From NCBI GenBank assembly GCA_944321645.1, contig CALUMB010000027.1, positions 1 through 33,329 on the forward strand: a stretch of 33,329 nucleotides of DNA, read 5' to 3'. Source of the stretch: an uncultured Prevotella sp. Its GTDB lineage: Bacteria > Bacteroidota > Bacteroidia > Bacteroidales > Bacteroidaceae. This document shows positions 1 through 8,026 of the stretch, piece by piece. The position numbers and the translations under genes are program-made. The notes under the pieces are model-generated. The model searched no databases and was not told the origin of the DNA. It worked only from the letters and a program-made list of their open reading frames with translations. Positions within the stretch are counted from its first letter, which is position 1; every line of letters starts with the position of its first letter.

Positions 1-402
1 CGTGGCGGAAATTTCGGCCGGGCCGGTGGCTCTCCTGCCGCCGGGCCGGCTTTGCTGCGCAAGGCCGCCACTGCCGCCGCCTTCGTGCGGAACGTTGGTT
101 TCGCGCTGCGCTATGCGCCGTTGGAGGCGTTGTGGCTGTTTGCCGGACTTGCTAAAGGACAACTCAAATGCAAGTGACACACTGTTTTTGCATAGCCGGG
201 TTCAAAATCGCGGTCGGGCTGCCTGCCGGCGTTGGCCAAGTGCCTGTCGGCATCATGGAGGCCTGCCCGACATGGAGGCCGCACTGGTGTGCCACCGCGA
301 AATAGTGAAGTGAGGCTCCGCGCCTCCCTCGTTCCACGCGCCTCCCAAGTTTCCCAAACCTCACAAGCCTCCTATAATTTCCTATAACCCCTTCAAAAAA
401 TC
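1..402. other. Gene-free left edge of window
   Basis: I see no convincing gene here. The two open frames in this stretch are short, rich in Arg, Cys and Pro, and resemble no family I know. Their composition is what GC-rich non-coding DNA gives. The last 60 bases before the export gene are AT- and C-rich (two 'cctataa' copies near 370-390) and probably form its leader, but no clear TAnnTTTG box is visible. A gene truncated by the window edge cannot be excluded for the first 100 bases. Confidence 0.5.
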
Positions 403-1194
403 ATGACAAAAAAACTCATTTGGATTGGCCTCATGGCCATATTGCTGCTTACGTCCTGCTCTTCCGGCAAGAACATTGTGTATCTCCAGGATATGCAAAT
501 AGGCAAAAAGTATCCCTACGACACGCGCTACGAAGCCATCATCCGCCGCGACGACAGGCTTAGCATCACCGTGAGCAACAAAAACCCCGAACTGGCCATA
601 CCCTTCAATATTTATGGCGGTACTGTAAAGGTGGGCGACGACGGCAACATATCCGCCGGAAGCATCACCAAGGTGAACGAAAAAGGCTACCGCGTAGATG
701 CCGACGGCGACATCGACTTCCCCATCCTCGGCATAATCCATGCCGAAGGGCTTACCGTGAGCGAGCTGCGCGACCTAATCAAGGAGAAAATTGAGAAGGG
801 CAGCTACATGAAAGACCCGCTCGTCTCCATCGAGTTCCTCAACTTCAAGTACACCGTGCTCGGCGCAGTGGCCAGCAACGGCACCTACACCGTGGACGGC
901 GACCGCATCACGCTGCTCGAGGCCATTGCCAACGCCGGCGATCTTTCCCCGAAGGCACGCATCGACCGCGTGGCCGTGTTGCGCGACGTAGACGGCGAGA
1001 GACAGATGTTCATGCACGACCTCCGCAGCAAAGACATTTTCGACTCGCCCTGCTTCTACCTACAGCAAAACGACATCGTTTACGTCGAGCCGAAATACCG
1101 CAAGAAAGACAACGAAGACCGTGGCTGGCAGATTGGCACCACGCTGCTTTCCATCGCCTCCGTCATCTGCTCCCTCATCTGGGCTTTAAAGTAG
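403..1194 (+). CDS. Wza-like polysaccharide export lipoprotein
   Basis: This is a predicted outer-membrane polysaccharide export protein of 263 residues. The N-terminus is a lipoprotein signal peptide ending in the lipobox LLTSC (about residues 15-19). Residues about 45-140 fit the polysaccharide export domain ('RRDDRLSITVSNKNPEL', then 'DADGDIDFPILGIIHAEGLT'). A SLBB-like soluble ligand-binding segment follows ('YTVLGAVASNGTYTVDGDRITLLEAIANAGDL'-like region, residues about 150-190). A hydrophobic stretch near the C-terminus (about 245-262) could be the membrane-crossing helix seen in Wza. The family forms the outer-membrane exit channel for capsule or exopolysaccharide and works with the Wzc kinase, encoded 455 bp downstream. 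The ATG at 403 is the only start giving a proper signal peptide. No glycosyltransferase genes lie in the window, so the glycan is unknown. Confidence 0.9.
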   Translation: MTKKLIWIGLMAILLLTSCSSGKNIVYLQDMQIGKKYPYDTRYEAIIRRDDRLSITVSNKNPELAIPFNIYGGTVKVGDDGNISAGSITKVNEKGYRVDADGDIDFPILGIIHAEGLTVSELRDLIKEKIEKGSYMKDPLVSIEFLNFKYTVLGAVASNGTYTVDGDRITLLEAIANAGDLSPKARIDRVAVLRDVDGERQMFMHDLRSKDIFDSPCFYLQQNDIVYVEPKYRKKDNEDRGWQIGTTLLSIASVICSLIWALK

Positions 1195-1449
1195 GGGGCG
1201 CAGCTTTTTTGCCTGAAGCATCCTGCGCCGGCATTCCTTGTACGGGGGCGTGGCTTCCGCCGTTTTCCCAGCCTTTTCCATGGCGATGGGAGGGAGCGGT
1301 TTGCTAATAAAAGAAAATTATGTCTACAGACTAAACACTTGCTTTCTTAATCTTTTATGGCAAACTGCCCCACCCATCCTTTCGGAAAGTGTTGGGAAAG
1401 CGGCGGCACTCCCCGCCGGAATCCCTCCGGGCGGCTGATATATAAAAAT

Positions 1450-1584
1450 GAATGGCCGCATTTTGCATAGACGAATGGAGTGAGGAACCGAAGAAACATA
1501 CGTCCTCTAACTTCCTATCGGAACACAGTGGAGCGATGACTTCCTCATAACTCCTTTGAATAGGGGCTTTGCGGATATTCAATT
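1450..1584 (+). repeat. Dispersed intergenic repeat, copy 1
   Basis: This is one of four copies of the same intergenic element in the window (others at 12459-12580, 24879-25015 and 26984-27122). Shared blocks in order are a left end containing CCGCA, CGTCCTCTAACTTC, GGAACACAGTGGAGCGATG, CTCCTTTGAATAG and a right end GCTTTGCGGATATTC. Left and right ends are inverted relative to each other (CCGCA against TGCGG). This copy shares with copy 2 the variant TTTTGCATAGACGAATG near the left end. It lies just upstream of the kinase gene, and its right end may touch the promoter region. Confidence 0.9.
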
Positions 1585-1589
1585 AAACG

Positions 1590-1623
1590 TTTGCTGGCAA
1601 TTACAAACAAACAGCTACTTTTT
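1590..1623 (+). promoter_or_regulatory. Possible Bacteroidetes promoter of the tyrosine kinase gene
   Basis: TTTG at 1590-1593 and TACTTTTT at 1616-1623 are separated by 22 bp. This approximates the TTTG-N19-21-TAnnTTTG form. The last base of the -7 box deviates and the spacer is one base long, so the call is weak. Confidence 0.3.
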
Positions 1624-1649
1624 TTAAAAAAAAGACATACACTAAACAA

Positions 1650-3989
1650 ATGCAGACAAACAACTCTCCAAACAAGGTCGACCAGGGCATCAACCTCGTA
1701 GACCTGCTTGTCTACTTCGCCTCAAAGTGGAAGTGGTTCTTGCTTTCGGTGGTGGTGTGCGTCGGCGTGGCGTGGTACAACTACGCCCGCTCGCCGCTTG
1801 TCTATTTCCGTTCGGCCACGGTCATCATCAAAGACCCGTCAAACAAAATGTCGTCGGCTGGGCTTGACCGCTTCGACAACATCATCAACAAGGTGAACGT
1901 GGCCAACGAAATCCTGCAGTTCCGCTCGAAGAAGCTCGTGCGCGAGGTGGTGCAGAGGCTCAACGCCGACATCAGCTATCGCATAGAAGACGGCCTGCGG
2001 ACCAGCGAGCTTTACACCCAGTCGCCGGTGAGGCTCACCTTCCCCGACGCCATGCCCGAGCAGCGTTTCTCGCTCACGGTCACGCCGAAGGACAAGAACA
2101 CGGTGGTGCTCTCCGACTTCTCCGGGCTTGAGGCCAAGCCGAGCTACACCGTGAGGCTGAGCGACACCGTGGCCATTGCCAAGGGCGTGCGCGTGGTGGC
2201 CACACCCACCAACTACTACGGCAAGTCGTGGCACGGCAAGCCGATACACGTGCGCAAGCTGCCGGTGGAGTCGATGGTGAACTTCTACAAAGGCGCCATC
2301 AGCATAAGGCAGGAGGAAGAGTCGGCATCCATCCTCACGCTCGCCCTTAAGGACGAGTCGGCGGCCAGGGCCGAAGACGTGCTCAACACGCTCATCAACG
2401 TCTACAACGAGGAAGCCGTGAAGGACAAGAACCAGGTGGCCGTAAACACCGCCAACTTCATCAACGAGCGCATCATCATCATAGAGGGCGAGCTTGGCGG
2501 GGTGGAGTCGGAGCTGGAAACGTTCAAGCAGCGCAACCAGATTGTGAACCTCGCCTCAACCGCCGGTATGTACATGAGCGAGTCGCAGAAGTACAGCACC
2601 GACGCCCTTGAGCTTGAAACGCAGCTGAGGCTTGCCGACTACATCAAGGACTACCTCACCGACCCGACAAAAGAGACCGACCTCATACCCTCCAACACCG
2701 GCATCGGCGACATGAAGATTGAGAACCAGATAAGCCTCTACAACGCCACCAAGCTAAAGCGCGACCGCCTCATCGACGACAGCAGCGAAAACAACCCCGT
2801 GGTGCTCGAGCTTAACAACTCGCTGCGGGCAATGAGGCAGAACATCATTCGCGCCGTAGACAACATGATAGTGAGCATCAACGTTAAGCGCACCGACGCC
2901 TACAGCCGCGAGATGAGGGCAAAGGGGCGCGTCTCGTCCATACCCACCAAGGAGCGGCAGATGCTCTCCATCGAGCGGCAGCAGAAGGTAAAGGAGTCGC
3001 TCTACCTCTTCCTGCTCAACAAGCGCGAGGAGAACGCCCTCTCGCAGGCCATGGCCGACAACAACGCCCGCGTGATAGACGGGGCCGAGGGAAGCAACGC
3101 CCCCATATCGCCCAACCGCAACCGCATACTGCTGCTCGGCGGGCTGGTGGGCCTGGCCATACCCGGCCTGGCTTTCCTCGCCATCCTCTTCATGGACACG
3201 AGGGTACACAGCCGCAAGGACATCGAGGGGGTGGTCACCGCGCCATACCTCGGCGAGATACCCCAAGACAAGGTGTCGGCGCGGCGCACCGCCGCCGAGC
3301 TGGCTGCGCTGCCGGCCGAAGAGCGGTGGAACAGCACCGTGGCCGAGGCGTTCCGCATACTGCGCACCAACATGGGCTTCATGGCCAGGAAGGACTCGCC
3401 GCAGCAGGTAATCATCTTCACCTCGCTGAACGAGGGGGCGGGCAAGACCTTCATATCCAAAAACCTCGGCCTAAGCCTCGTGATTGCCAAAAAGCGCGTG
3501 GTGCTCATCGACATGGACATACGCCGCGGAACGCTGAGCCGGCAGTTCCACCTGCACAAGACGGGGCTTACAAACTACCTGGCCGATGCCTCGCTCACGG
3601 CGCAGGACATCATACAGCACCAGGACGGCTTCGACATAATAGCCGCAGGGGCCATAGCGCCAAACCCCGCCGAGCTGCTGATGGACAGCCGCCTCGACGC
3701 ACTCGTGGCCGAGCTGCGCAAGCTCTACGACTACATCATCGTAGACAGCGTGCCGGTGGGGGTGATTGCCGACGCCACCATATCCAACCGCATTGCCGAC
3801 CTCACCATATTCGTGGCGCGGGCAGGCAAGCTCGACCGCAGGCAGCTGCCCGAAATAGAGCAGCTCTACAAGGAGAACAAGCTGCACAACATGGCGCTCG
3901 TGCTCAACGGGGCCGACCTGCACAGGCGCTACGGCTACTACGGCTACTCCTACAAATACTACAGCTACAAAAGCAAAGACAAAAAATAA
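1650..3989 (+). CDS. Wzc-like polysaccharide co-polymerase / tyrosine autokinase
   Basis: This 779-residue inner-membrane protein has the layout of a Bacteroidetes BY-kinase. A Wzz domain begins near residue 15 with a first membrane helix at about 30-47. A long periplasmic region with coiled coil follows (about 240-470). A second helix lies at about 493-514, then a cytoplasmic kinase. Walker A is NEGAGKT (ending about residue 600), Walker A' is VVLIDMDIRRG (about 617-627) and Walker B is YIIVDSVPVG, where the usual T/P after the Asp is changed to SV. The C-terminal 20 residues hold eight tyrosines in 'YGYYGYSYKYY' and its flanks, the usual autophosphorylation cluster. The family controls chain length and export of capsule or exopolysaccharide together with the Wza-like channel upstream. 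Phosphorylation of the tail is inferred from the family. Confidence 0.93.
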   Translation: MQTNNSPNKVDQGINLVDLLVYFASKWKWFLLSVVVCVGVAWYNYARSPLVYFRSATVIIKDPSNKMSSAGLDRFDNIINKVNVANEILQFRSKKLVREVVQRLNADISYRIEDGLRTSELYTQSPVRLTFPDAMPEQRFSLTVTPKDKNTVVLSDFSGLEAKPSYTVRLSDTVAIAKGVRVVATPTNYYGKSWHGKPIHVRKLPVESMVNFYKGAISIRQEEESASILTLALKDESAARAEDVLNTLINVYNEEAVKDKNQVAVNTANFINERIIIIEGELGGVESELETFKQRNQIVNLASTAGMYMSESQKYSTDALELETQLRLADYIKDYLTDPTKETDLIPSNTGIGDMKIENQISLYNATKLKRDRLIDDSSENNPVVLELNNSLRAMRQNIIRAVDNMIVSINVKRTDAYSREMRAKGRVSSIPTKERQMLSIERQQKVKESLYLFLLNKREENALSQAMADNNARVIDGAEGSNAPISPNRNRILLLGGLVGLAIPGLAFLAILFMDTRVHSRKDIEGVVTAPYLGEIPQDKVSARRTAAELAALPAEERWNSTVAEAFRILRTNMGFMARKDSPQQVIIFTSLNEGAGKTFISKNLGLSLVIAKKRVVLIDMDIRRGTLSRQFHLHKTGLTNYLADASLTAQDIIQHQDGFDIIAAGAIAPNPAELLMDSRLDALVAELRKLYDYIIVDSVPVGVIADATISNRIADLTIFVARAGKLDRRQLPEIEQLYKENKLHNMALVLNGADLHRRYGYYGYSYKYYSYKSKDKK

Positions 3990-4028
3990 ACAACAACCAA
4001 ACCATCAACTCACTAAAAGTTTGCGACA

Positions 4029-4229
4029 ATGGAAATTTTGATGAAAGAAACCTATGTGACACCTACCACCAAGCGCACAACGGTGGAAATGGAAAGCGGA
4101 ATATGCGCGGCATCCATCGTGGACGTAGAGCCGGGCGACGACGTTGGCAAAGAGCGCCATGTCACCATCACTCCGCAGGAAAAGGGCGAGAGCTTCGGCA
4201 CCGACGCCTGGGAAACTTCTTTTGAGTAA
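4029..4229 (+). CDS. Small 'YxxP' peptide upstream of fimbrillin-type lipoprotein
   Basis: This is a 66-residue protein of unknown function without signal peptide, membrane helix or known domain. It begins MEILMKETYVTPTTKRTTVE and contains CAAS near residue 27, followed by an acidic polar tail rich in Asp, Glu, Gly and Thr. It lies 39 bp after the kinase stop and 32 bp before the lipoprotein start, so it is probably cotranscribed with at least the latter. A second protein of the same build (K-x2-Y-x2-P, about 10 residues, E-x-E, a short I/A-A/T-S block, acidic tail with a late W) is at 23529-23720, also directly upstream of a fimbrillin-type lipoprotein. That recurrence supports a real gene. 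ATG at 4041 is an alternative start. Confidence 0.7.
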   Translation: MEILMKETYVTPTTKRTTVEMESGICAASIVDVEPGDDVGKERHVTITPQEKGESFGTDAWETSFE

Positions 4230-4261
4230 ACGTTTTAAGACTATTAAAAAACATTTTGGAA

Positions 4262-6148
4262 ATGAATAAAAAACACAACATTCTTCTCTGCGCGGCATTG
4301 CTCGCGGCAGGGCTTACGCTGGCGGGATGTGCCGACGACGACGTCTACTCCGGCTCCGGCTCGCCAACGGCACGCCCCGGAGAGGCAATACAGTTTGGCG
4401 TAAACAAGGTGGCCACGCGCACCATCTACGAAGAGTACGACTCCACGAACAACGTCTACCCCATCGACTGGACGGACTACGACAGGATTTTCATATCTTC
4501 CACCGATGCCTATCCCGGGGCTTCACTCGGCGGCAAGCACAACGCCGTGTATTCTGTGGTGAAGCCTAAAAGGCAAGATTTCCCATACCATGGCGAATTT
4601 TACGCAATCGATCCTAAAACGAATGGCGAAGAGGCAAATTCGGATTTCGGCCTTCATTGGGGAAGCGGCGAGAATGGCGAGGTGTTCGTCAAGCCCTACA
4701 CCTTCTATGGGGCTTATCCGGCCCAGAGGGTGAAGGGCTATCCCGACAACATGGCCAACGTTGATCCAGTTGCCAATACCATCGACATGGAGTACTACAC
4801 AAACCAGCTGTGCACGGTGGACACGCTCGTCAACGACCGCTACGAGTCAACGCCCGATATGCTCAACGCATATATGGTTGCCCGCAAGACGTTGCCAACG
4901 CCCACGCGCGACCACATCCTGCTTGACTTCAAGCCCGCCATGACCACGCTCGACATCTACATCACCGCCGGGGGCTACGAAGTGGCCACGGGCATCATCC
5001 AGCCCGTCACCGTAACAGGCGTGTCTATCATCACCCCCGGTGAAGTAGATGGCGACAAACTCACCTTCAACACCTCGAAACTGCAAACCGAAGGCAGCAA
5101 CGTGGTTACCCTGCAAAACTTCAAACATGCCAGCGGCTCTACCGAGAGCGTGTTTGTAGGCGTGAAAAACAATATGGTGGTTAAGGTCGATAGTGGGAAT
5201 ACGGCCGAAGAGACAATAAAAGACACGGTAAGGTACGTTGACCTCTACGAAGGCGAAACACTCCACCTCATGGCCTTCCTGCCGCCGTTCCGCATGGATG
5301 TGGCCGACGGCACAAAAATTAAGGTACACGCCTTGGGCGGACTTAACTTCGTGTTCAAACTAAAGGAAGGACACAACTACTTCGAGGCACAAAAAAGGAT
5401 TGACGTGCAGCTGCCGGACATCTCGCCGGTATTAGGTGATTCGCCCCAAACTGTCAATGCGTGGATTTCGGAATTACCTCCAAACACGCCTTTGTATGAA
5501 ATGTCCATTCCTGCAGTTGACGAAACAGTCTATACTAATGGTGGAGAGCTTAAGGATAATGAAGAAATAGCAAGCCGAATTACCGAGTTGTTAAATTTGG
5601 GAGTACGAGGATTTGACTTGGAAGATGTTGCTTTTACTGATCTTACTGATTGGGGGAATGTGGCTTTTCCTGATGCAATATCTCATGCCTTTAGAGATTT
5701 TCTTGCGGAAAATCCTGATGAATTTGTCATAGTGTGGATTGATTCTTGGAGGTCAGGATTTGATGAAGGACTTGGAGATGATGAAGTGCCGTATTGCGAT
5801 CTTAAAGGAACAATTAATGACGTAAAAGGTCATGTTGTTGGTTTGAGGAAGTCTACAAATTATTTTTATAAGATGACCGGATTAACTTCTTCAAGCAATC
5901 GGGTGCTTCCTTTTGACAGTCGTGGTGCTGCAAGTTTTAAGTTTAATAATGCAGAAAGCGCATTAGAATGGACAGCGCAATTTATTGATGGAAATTCTAC
6001 AACGGAACTAAACAAAATCTACAAGAAGATTGTTGAATTTGGTGGGCAGCAAGGCAGTACAGGTATAACAGTGCTTCCTGTAAGTGTGGTTAATAGCGAA
6101 AGCTTGCTTTTACAGTCCGTCATCGACTGCAACTTTAAGTTGCATTAA
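4262..6148 (+). CDS. Surface lipoprotein: fimbrillin-like N-terminus plus degenerate PI-PLC-like domain
   Basis: This protein has 628 residues from the ATG at 4262 (a TTG six bases earlier is less likely). The signal peptide ends in LTLAGC. The Cys is followed by ADDD, an acidic stretch like the lipoprotein export signal that places Bacteroidetes lipoproteins on the cell surface. Residues about 25-390 resemble fimbrillin-family proteins ('IQFGVNKVATRTIYE', 'IDWTDYDRIFISS', 'FYGAYPAQRV'). Residues about 400-628 resemble the PI-PLC X domain: 'WISELPPNTPLYEMSIP', 'LLNLGVRGFDLE', 'FRDFLAENPDEFVIVWID', 'DVKGHVVGLRK' and an end like 'LQSVIDCNF'. Where active members carry GTHD after 'SIP' this one has AVDE, and the Arg usual after 'FD' is Glu, so catalysis is doubtful. 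The C-terminal third is clearly AT-richer than the rest: one 60-base sample at 5641-5700 has 40% GC against 62% at 5281-5340. This suggests a transferred or recombined domain. Confidence 0.8.
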   Translation: MNKKHNILLCAALLAAGLTLAGCADDDVYSGSGSPTARPGEAIQFGVNKVATRTIYEEYDSTNNVYPIDWTDYDRIFISSTDAYPGASLGGKHNAVYSVVKPKRQDFPYHGEFYAIDPKTNGEEANSDFGLHWGSGENGEVFVKPYTFYGAYPAQRVKGYPDNMANVDPVANTIDMEYYTNQLCTVDTLVNDRYESTPDMLNAYMVARKTLPTPTRDHILLDFKPAMTTLDIYITAGGYEVATGIIQPVTVTGVSIITPGEVDGDKLTFNTSKLQTEGSNVVTLQNFKHASGSTESVFVGVKNNMVVKVDSGNTAEETIKDTVRYVDLYEGETLHLMAFLPPFRMDVADGTKIKVHALGGLNFVFKLKEGHNYFEAQKRIDVQLPDISPVLGDSPQTVNAWISELPPNTPLYEMSIPAVDETVYTNGGELKDNEEIASRITELLNLGVRGFDLEDVAFTDLTDWGNVAFPDAISHAFRDFLAENPDEFVIVWIDSWRSGFDEGLGDDEVPYCDLKGTINDVKGHVVGLRKSTNYFYKMTGLTSSSNRVLPFDSRGAASFKFNNAESALEWTAQFIDGNSTTELNKIYKKIVEFGGQQGSTGITVLPVSVVNSESLLLQSVIDCNFKLH

Positions 6149-6248
6149 TCCCAAAGCCGAGGAAATACCATCATGGCGTAGCGGAATGCGACCGTTTTTT
6201 GCGGCAAAACCGTAGCGTGGTTTTCTGCGGCAAGCCTCTGCCGCTTCT

Positions 6249-6269
6249 CCCTCCTTTTCCAAAGGAGGG
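6249..6269. repeat. Short perfect hairpin in intergenic region
   Basis: CCCTCCTTT, a three-base loop (tcc) and AAAGGAGGG form a perfect 9-bp stem, followed by 'caggggtggtttgt'. It lies about 100 bp after the PI-PLC-like gene. I recall similar hairpin sequences between genes in other Bacteroidetes, so it is probably a dispersed palindromic element rather than a specific terminator. There is no T-tract. Confidence 0.5.
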
Positions 6270-6410
6270 CAGGGGTGGTTTGTAAAACATGGCATACCGC
6301 TTTATCCGCCTAAGTGCTTGATATTAGGTAGTGTTTGTAAAAAAGTCCTGCCAATGATGGGAAAAGACTAATCAACAAAAACAATAACACAAAACAACAC
6401 ACAGAGAAAA

Positions 6411-7640
6411 ATGATAAGACGATTGTTTATGTCAACCCTGTGCGCGGCTGCGTTCACTGGCGCCGCAGCACAGGAGCAGCACGCCGACTCCGCACAGACG
6501 GTGTACGACGTGACAGAGGAAGTGGAATACGTCAACGACAAATACAAAGTGGAGACCAACCACTTCTTCGACAACTGGTTCGTGAGCGTGGGAGCCGGCG
6601 GGCAGGTGCTCTTCGGCAACCACGACAAGCAGGTGAAGTTCGGCGACCGCATCGCGCCCGCGCTCGACATTGCCGTGGGCAAGTGGTTCACGCCGGGCAT
6701 TGGCGTGCGCCTGGTCTACAGCGGGCTGTCTGTGAAGGGTGCCACGCAGAAGGAGGGCCACGGCGAGTTCCCGACCCACAGCACCGGCGAGGACGTGCCG
6801 GGCAAGGGCGGCGACGGCTACTGGCTCATGAAGCAGAAGTTCAACTTCTACAACCTCCACTTAGACGCGCTCTTCAACCTGTCGAACATCATCTGCGGCT
6901 ACAACGAGACGCGCTTCTACAGCTGCACGCCCTACGTGGGCTTAGGCTGGACCCGCGTGTGGGAGGCGCCGCAGAGCATGGAGGTGAGCGCAAACGTGGG
7001 CGTGCTGAACACCTTCAGGCTTAGCGACGCGCTCGCCCTCAACCTCGACATCCACGGCGCTTACATGAGCGACCGCTTCGACGGCGAGCTGGGCGGGCGC
7101 TGGGGCGAGGGCGTGTGGAGCACCACGCTCGGCCTTACCTACAGGTTCAAGCCGAGAGGGTGGGGCCGCTCGAAGACCATCATCCGCACCCGCGACCGCA
7201 AGCGCGAGCTTAAGGCCATGCAGGACAAGCTCAACGACCTGCAGGCGCAGCTGGCGCAGCGCGAGCGCGACTCGATAAAGGTGATCAGGACCCTGGCCAC
7301 GGCAAGCTTCGTGATATTCAAGATAGACACTTGGGACCTTACGAACGAGTCGCGCGTGCAGCTCGGCCTGTTTGCCGAAAACGTGAAGAAGGCCGACCCC
7401 GACATCGTGTACATCATCACCGGCTATGCCGACAAGGGCACGGGCAGCGTGGAGCGCAACATCGTGTTGAGCAAAAACCGCGCCCGCGTGGTCTACGAGT
7501 GCCTCGTCAACGAGTTTGGCGTGCCTAAGCGGCAGCTGCGCGTCGACCACAAGGGCGGCGTAGACAATATGTTCTACAACGACCCGCGCATGAGCCGCGC
7601 CGTAATCACCAAGGTGATGGAGGAAGAAGTGGCGCAGTAG
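6411..7640 (+). CDS. OmpA-family outer-membrane protein
   Basis: This 409-residue protein has a cleavable signal peptide (MIRRLFMSTLCAAAFTGAAA, cleavage before QEQ). Residues about 45-255 look like an outer-membrane beta-barrel, with alternating aromatic and Gly strands such as 'NWFVSVGAGGQVLFG' and 'LNLDIHGAYMSDRFDG'. A charged coiled-coil linker covers about 258-290 (KRELKAMQDKLNDLQAQLAQ). An OmpA-like peptidoglycan-binding domain covers about 297-405, with 'ITGYADKGTGS' and 'LSKNRARVVYECLV' as its key motifs. The protein probably tethers the outer membrane to the cell wall. It stands alone between two surface lipoprotein genes, 262 bp after the first and 386 bp before the second, so cotranscription is uncertain. 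Confidence 0.9.
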   Translation: MIRRLFMSTLCAAAFTGAAAQEQHADSAQTVYDVTEEVEYVNDKYKVETNHFFDNWFVSVGAGGQVLFGNHDKQVKFGDRIAPALDIAVGKWFTPGIGVRLVYSGLSVKGATQKEGHGEFPTHSTGEDVPGKGGDGYWLMKQKFNFYNLHLDALFNLSNIICGYNETRFYSCTPYVGLGWTRVWEAPQSMEVSANVGVLNTFRLSDALALNLDIHGAYMSDRFDGELGGRWGEGVWSTTLGLTYRFKPRGWGRSKTIIRTRDRKRELKAMQDKLNDLQAQLAQRERDSIKVIRTLATASFVIFKIDTWDLTNESRVQLGLFAENVKKADPDIVYIITGYADKGTGSVERNIVLSKNRARVVYECLVNEFGVPKRQLRVDHKGGVDNMFYNDPRMSRAVITKVMEEEVAQ

Positions 7641-7683
7641 CCTTCCTCGCGGGAGCTGAGTGGAGCCGGGGAGGCCGCTCTTT

Positions 7684-7819
7684 GCGTGCGTCTTGGCTGC
7701 GCGGTTGCCGTCGCTTTTGGCGTGCGCCTTGGCTGCGCTGTTGCCGTCGCTTTTTGCGTGTGTCTTGGCTGCGCGATTGCCGTCGCTTTTGGCGTGCGTC
7801 TTGGCTGCGCAACTGCCGG
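7684..7819. repeat. 36-bp tandem repeat, about 3.8 units
   Basis: The units start at 7684, 7720, 7756 and 7792, exactly 36 bp apart. Each begins GCGTGCGTCTTGGCTGCGC and continues with TTGCCGTCGCTTTTG. The units differ at only a few positions (GCGTGCGCC in unit 2, GCGTGTGTC in unit 3). The last unit is cut after about 28 bases. Confidence 0.95.
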
Positions 7820-7843
7820 AAAGCCATAGTATTCTGCCGAAAA

Positions 7844-7887
7844 ACCTGCGGCATCTTGCTGAAAGACCTGCGGCATCTTGCCGAGAA
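7844..7887. repeat. 22-bp tandem duplication
   Basis: ACCTGCGGCATCTTGC at 7844 and again at 7866 gives two 22-bp units with tails TGAAAG and CGAGAA. The preceding 'attctgccgaaaa' resembles a decayed third unit. No link to the 22-bp AAACG arrays elsewhere is seen, because the motif differs. Confidence 0.7.
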
Positions 7888-8026
7888 TGGTGCCGGCAGG
7901 AACTGTTCTTGCGTATTTTTGCGTTTGGACGCAACGGTGGCGGTGGCTCCCCGGCCTCATTTTGCTCCTAATGGGAATTAATTATAAAGAAGAAACAACA
8001 ACAAATCGTTTTAAACAGACATCAAC

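Larger units (their letters stand above)
1195..1649. other. Intergenic region, export gene to tyrosine kinase
   Basis: This is 455 bp without a credible gene. It holds copy 1 of the dispersed repeat (1450-1584) and a possible promoter for the kinase (1590-1623). The 'ggcgcag...ctgcgcc' inverted repeat just after the stop codon (about 1196-1231) may be a weak terminator. The open frame on the minus strand at 1355-1582 is largely made of the repeat and reappears in copy 2, so it is not a gene. Confidence 0.6.
7641..8026. other. Gene-free region with two tandem-repeat blocks
   Basis: This is 386 bp between the OmpA-family gene and the adhesin gene. It holds a 36-bp tandem repeat (7684-7819) and a 22-bp tandem duplication (7844-7887). 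Open frames on both strands across it exist only because the 36-bp unit is a multiple of three. They encode monotonous LA/ACVLAARLPS-type or QPRRTQKAT-type repeats and lack any start context. I see no terminator or clear promoter. Confidence 0.6.

Noticed and set aside
1355-1582. Minus-strand open frame whose product resembles that of a + frame at 12518-12733 (shared EDVCFF and HSSMQNA)
   Set aside because: Both are readings of the dispersed repeat in corresponding orientation, so the similarity is at DNA level and not evidence of a gene.
7660-7971. Open frames on both strands across the 36-bp tandem repeat
   Set aside because: They are open only because 36 is a multiple of three. They have a GTG start without context and monotonous composition.
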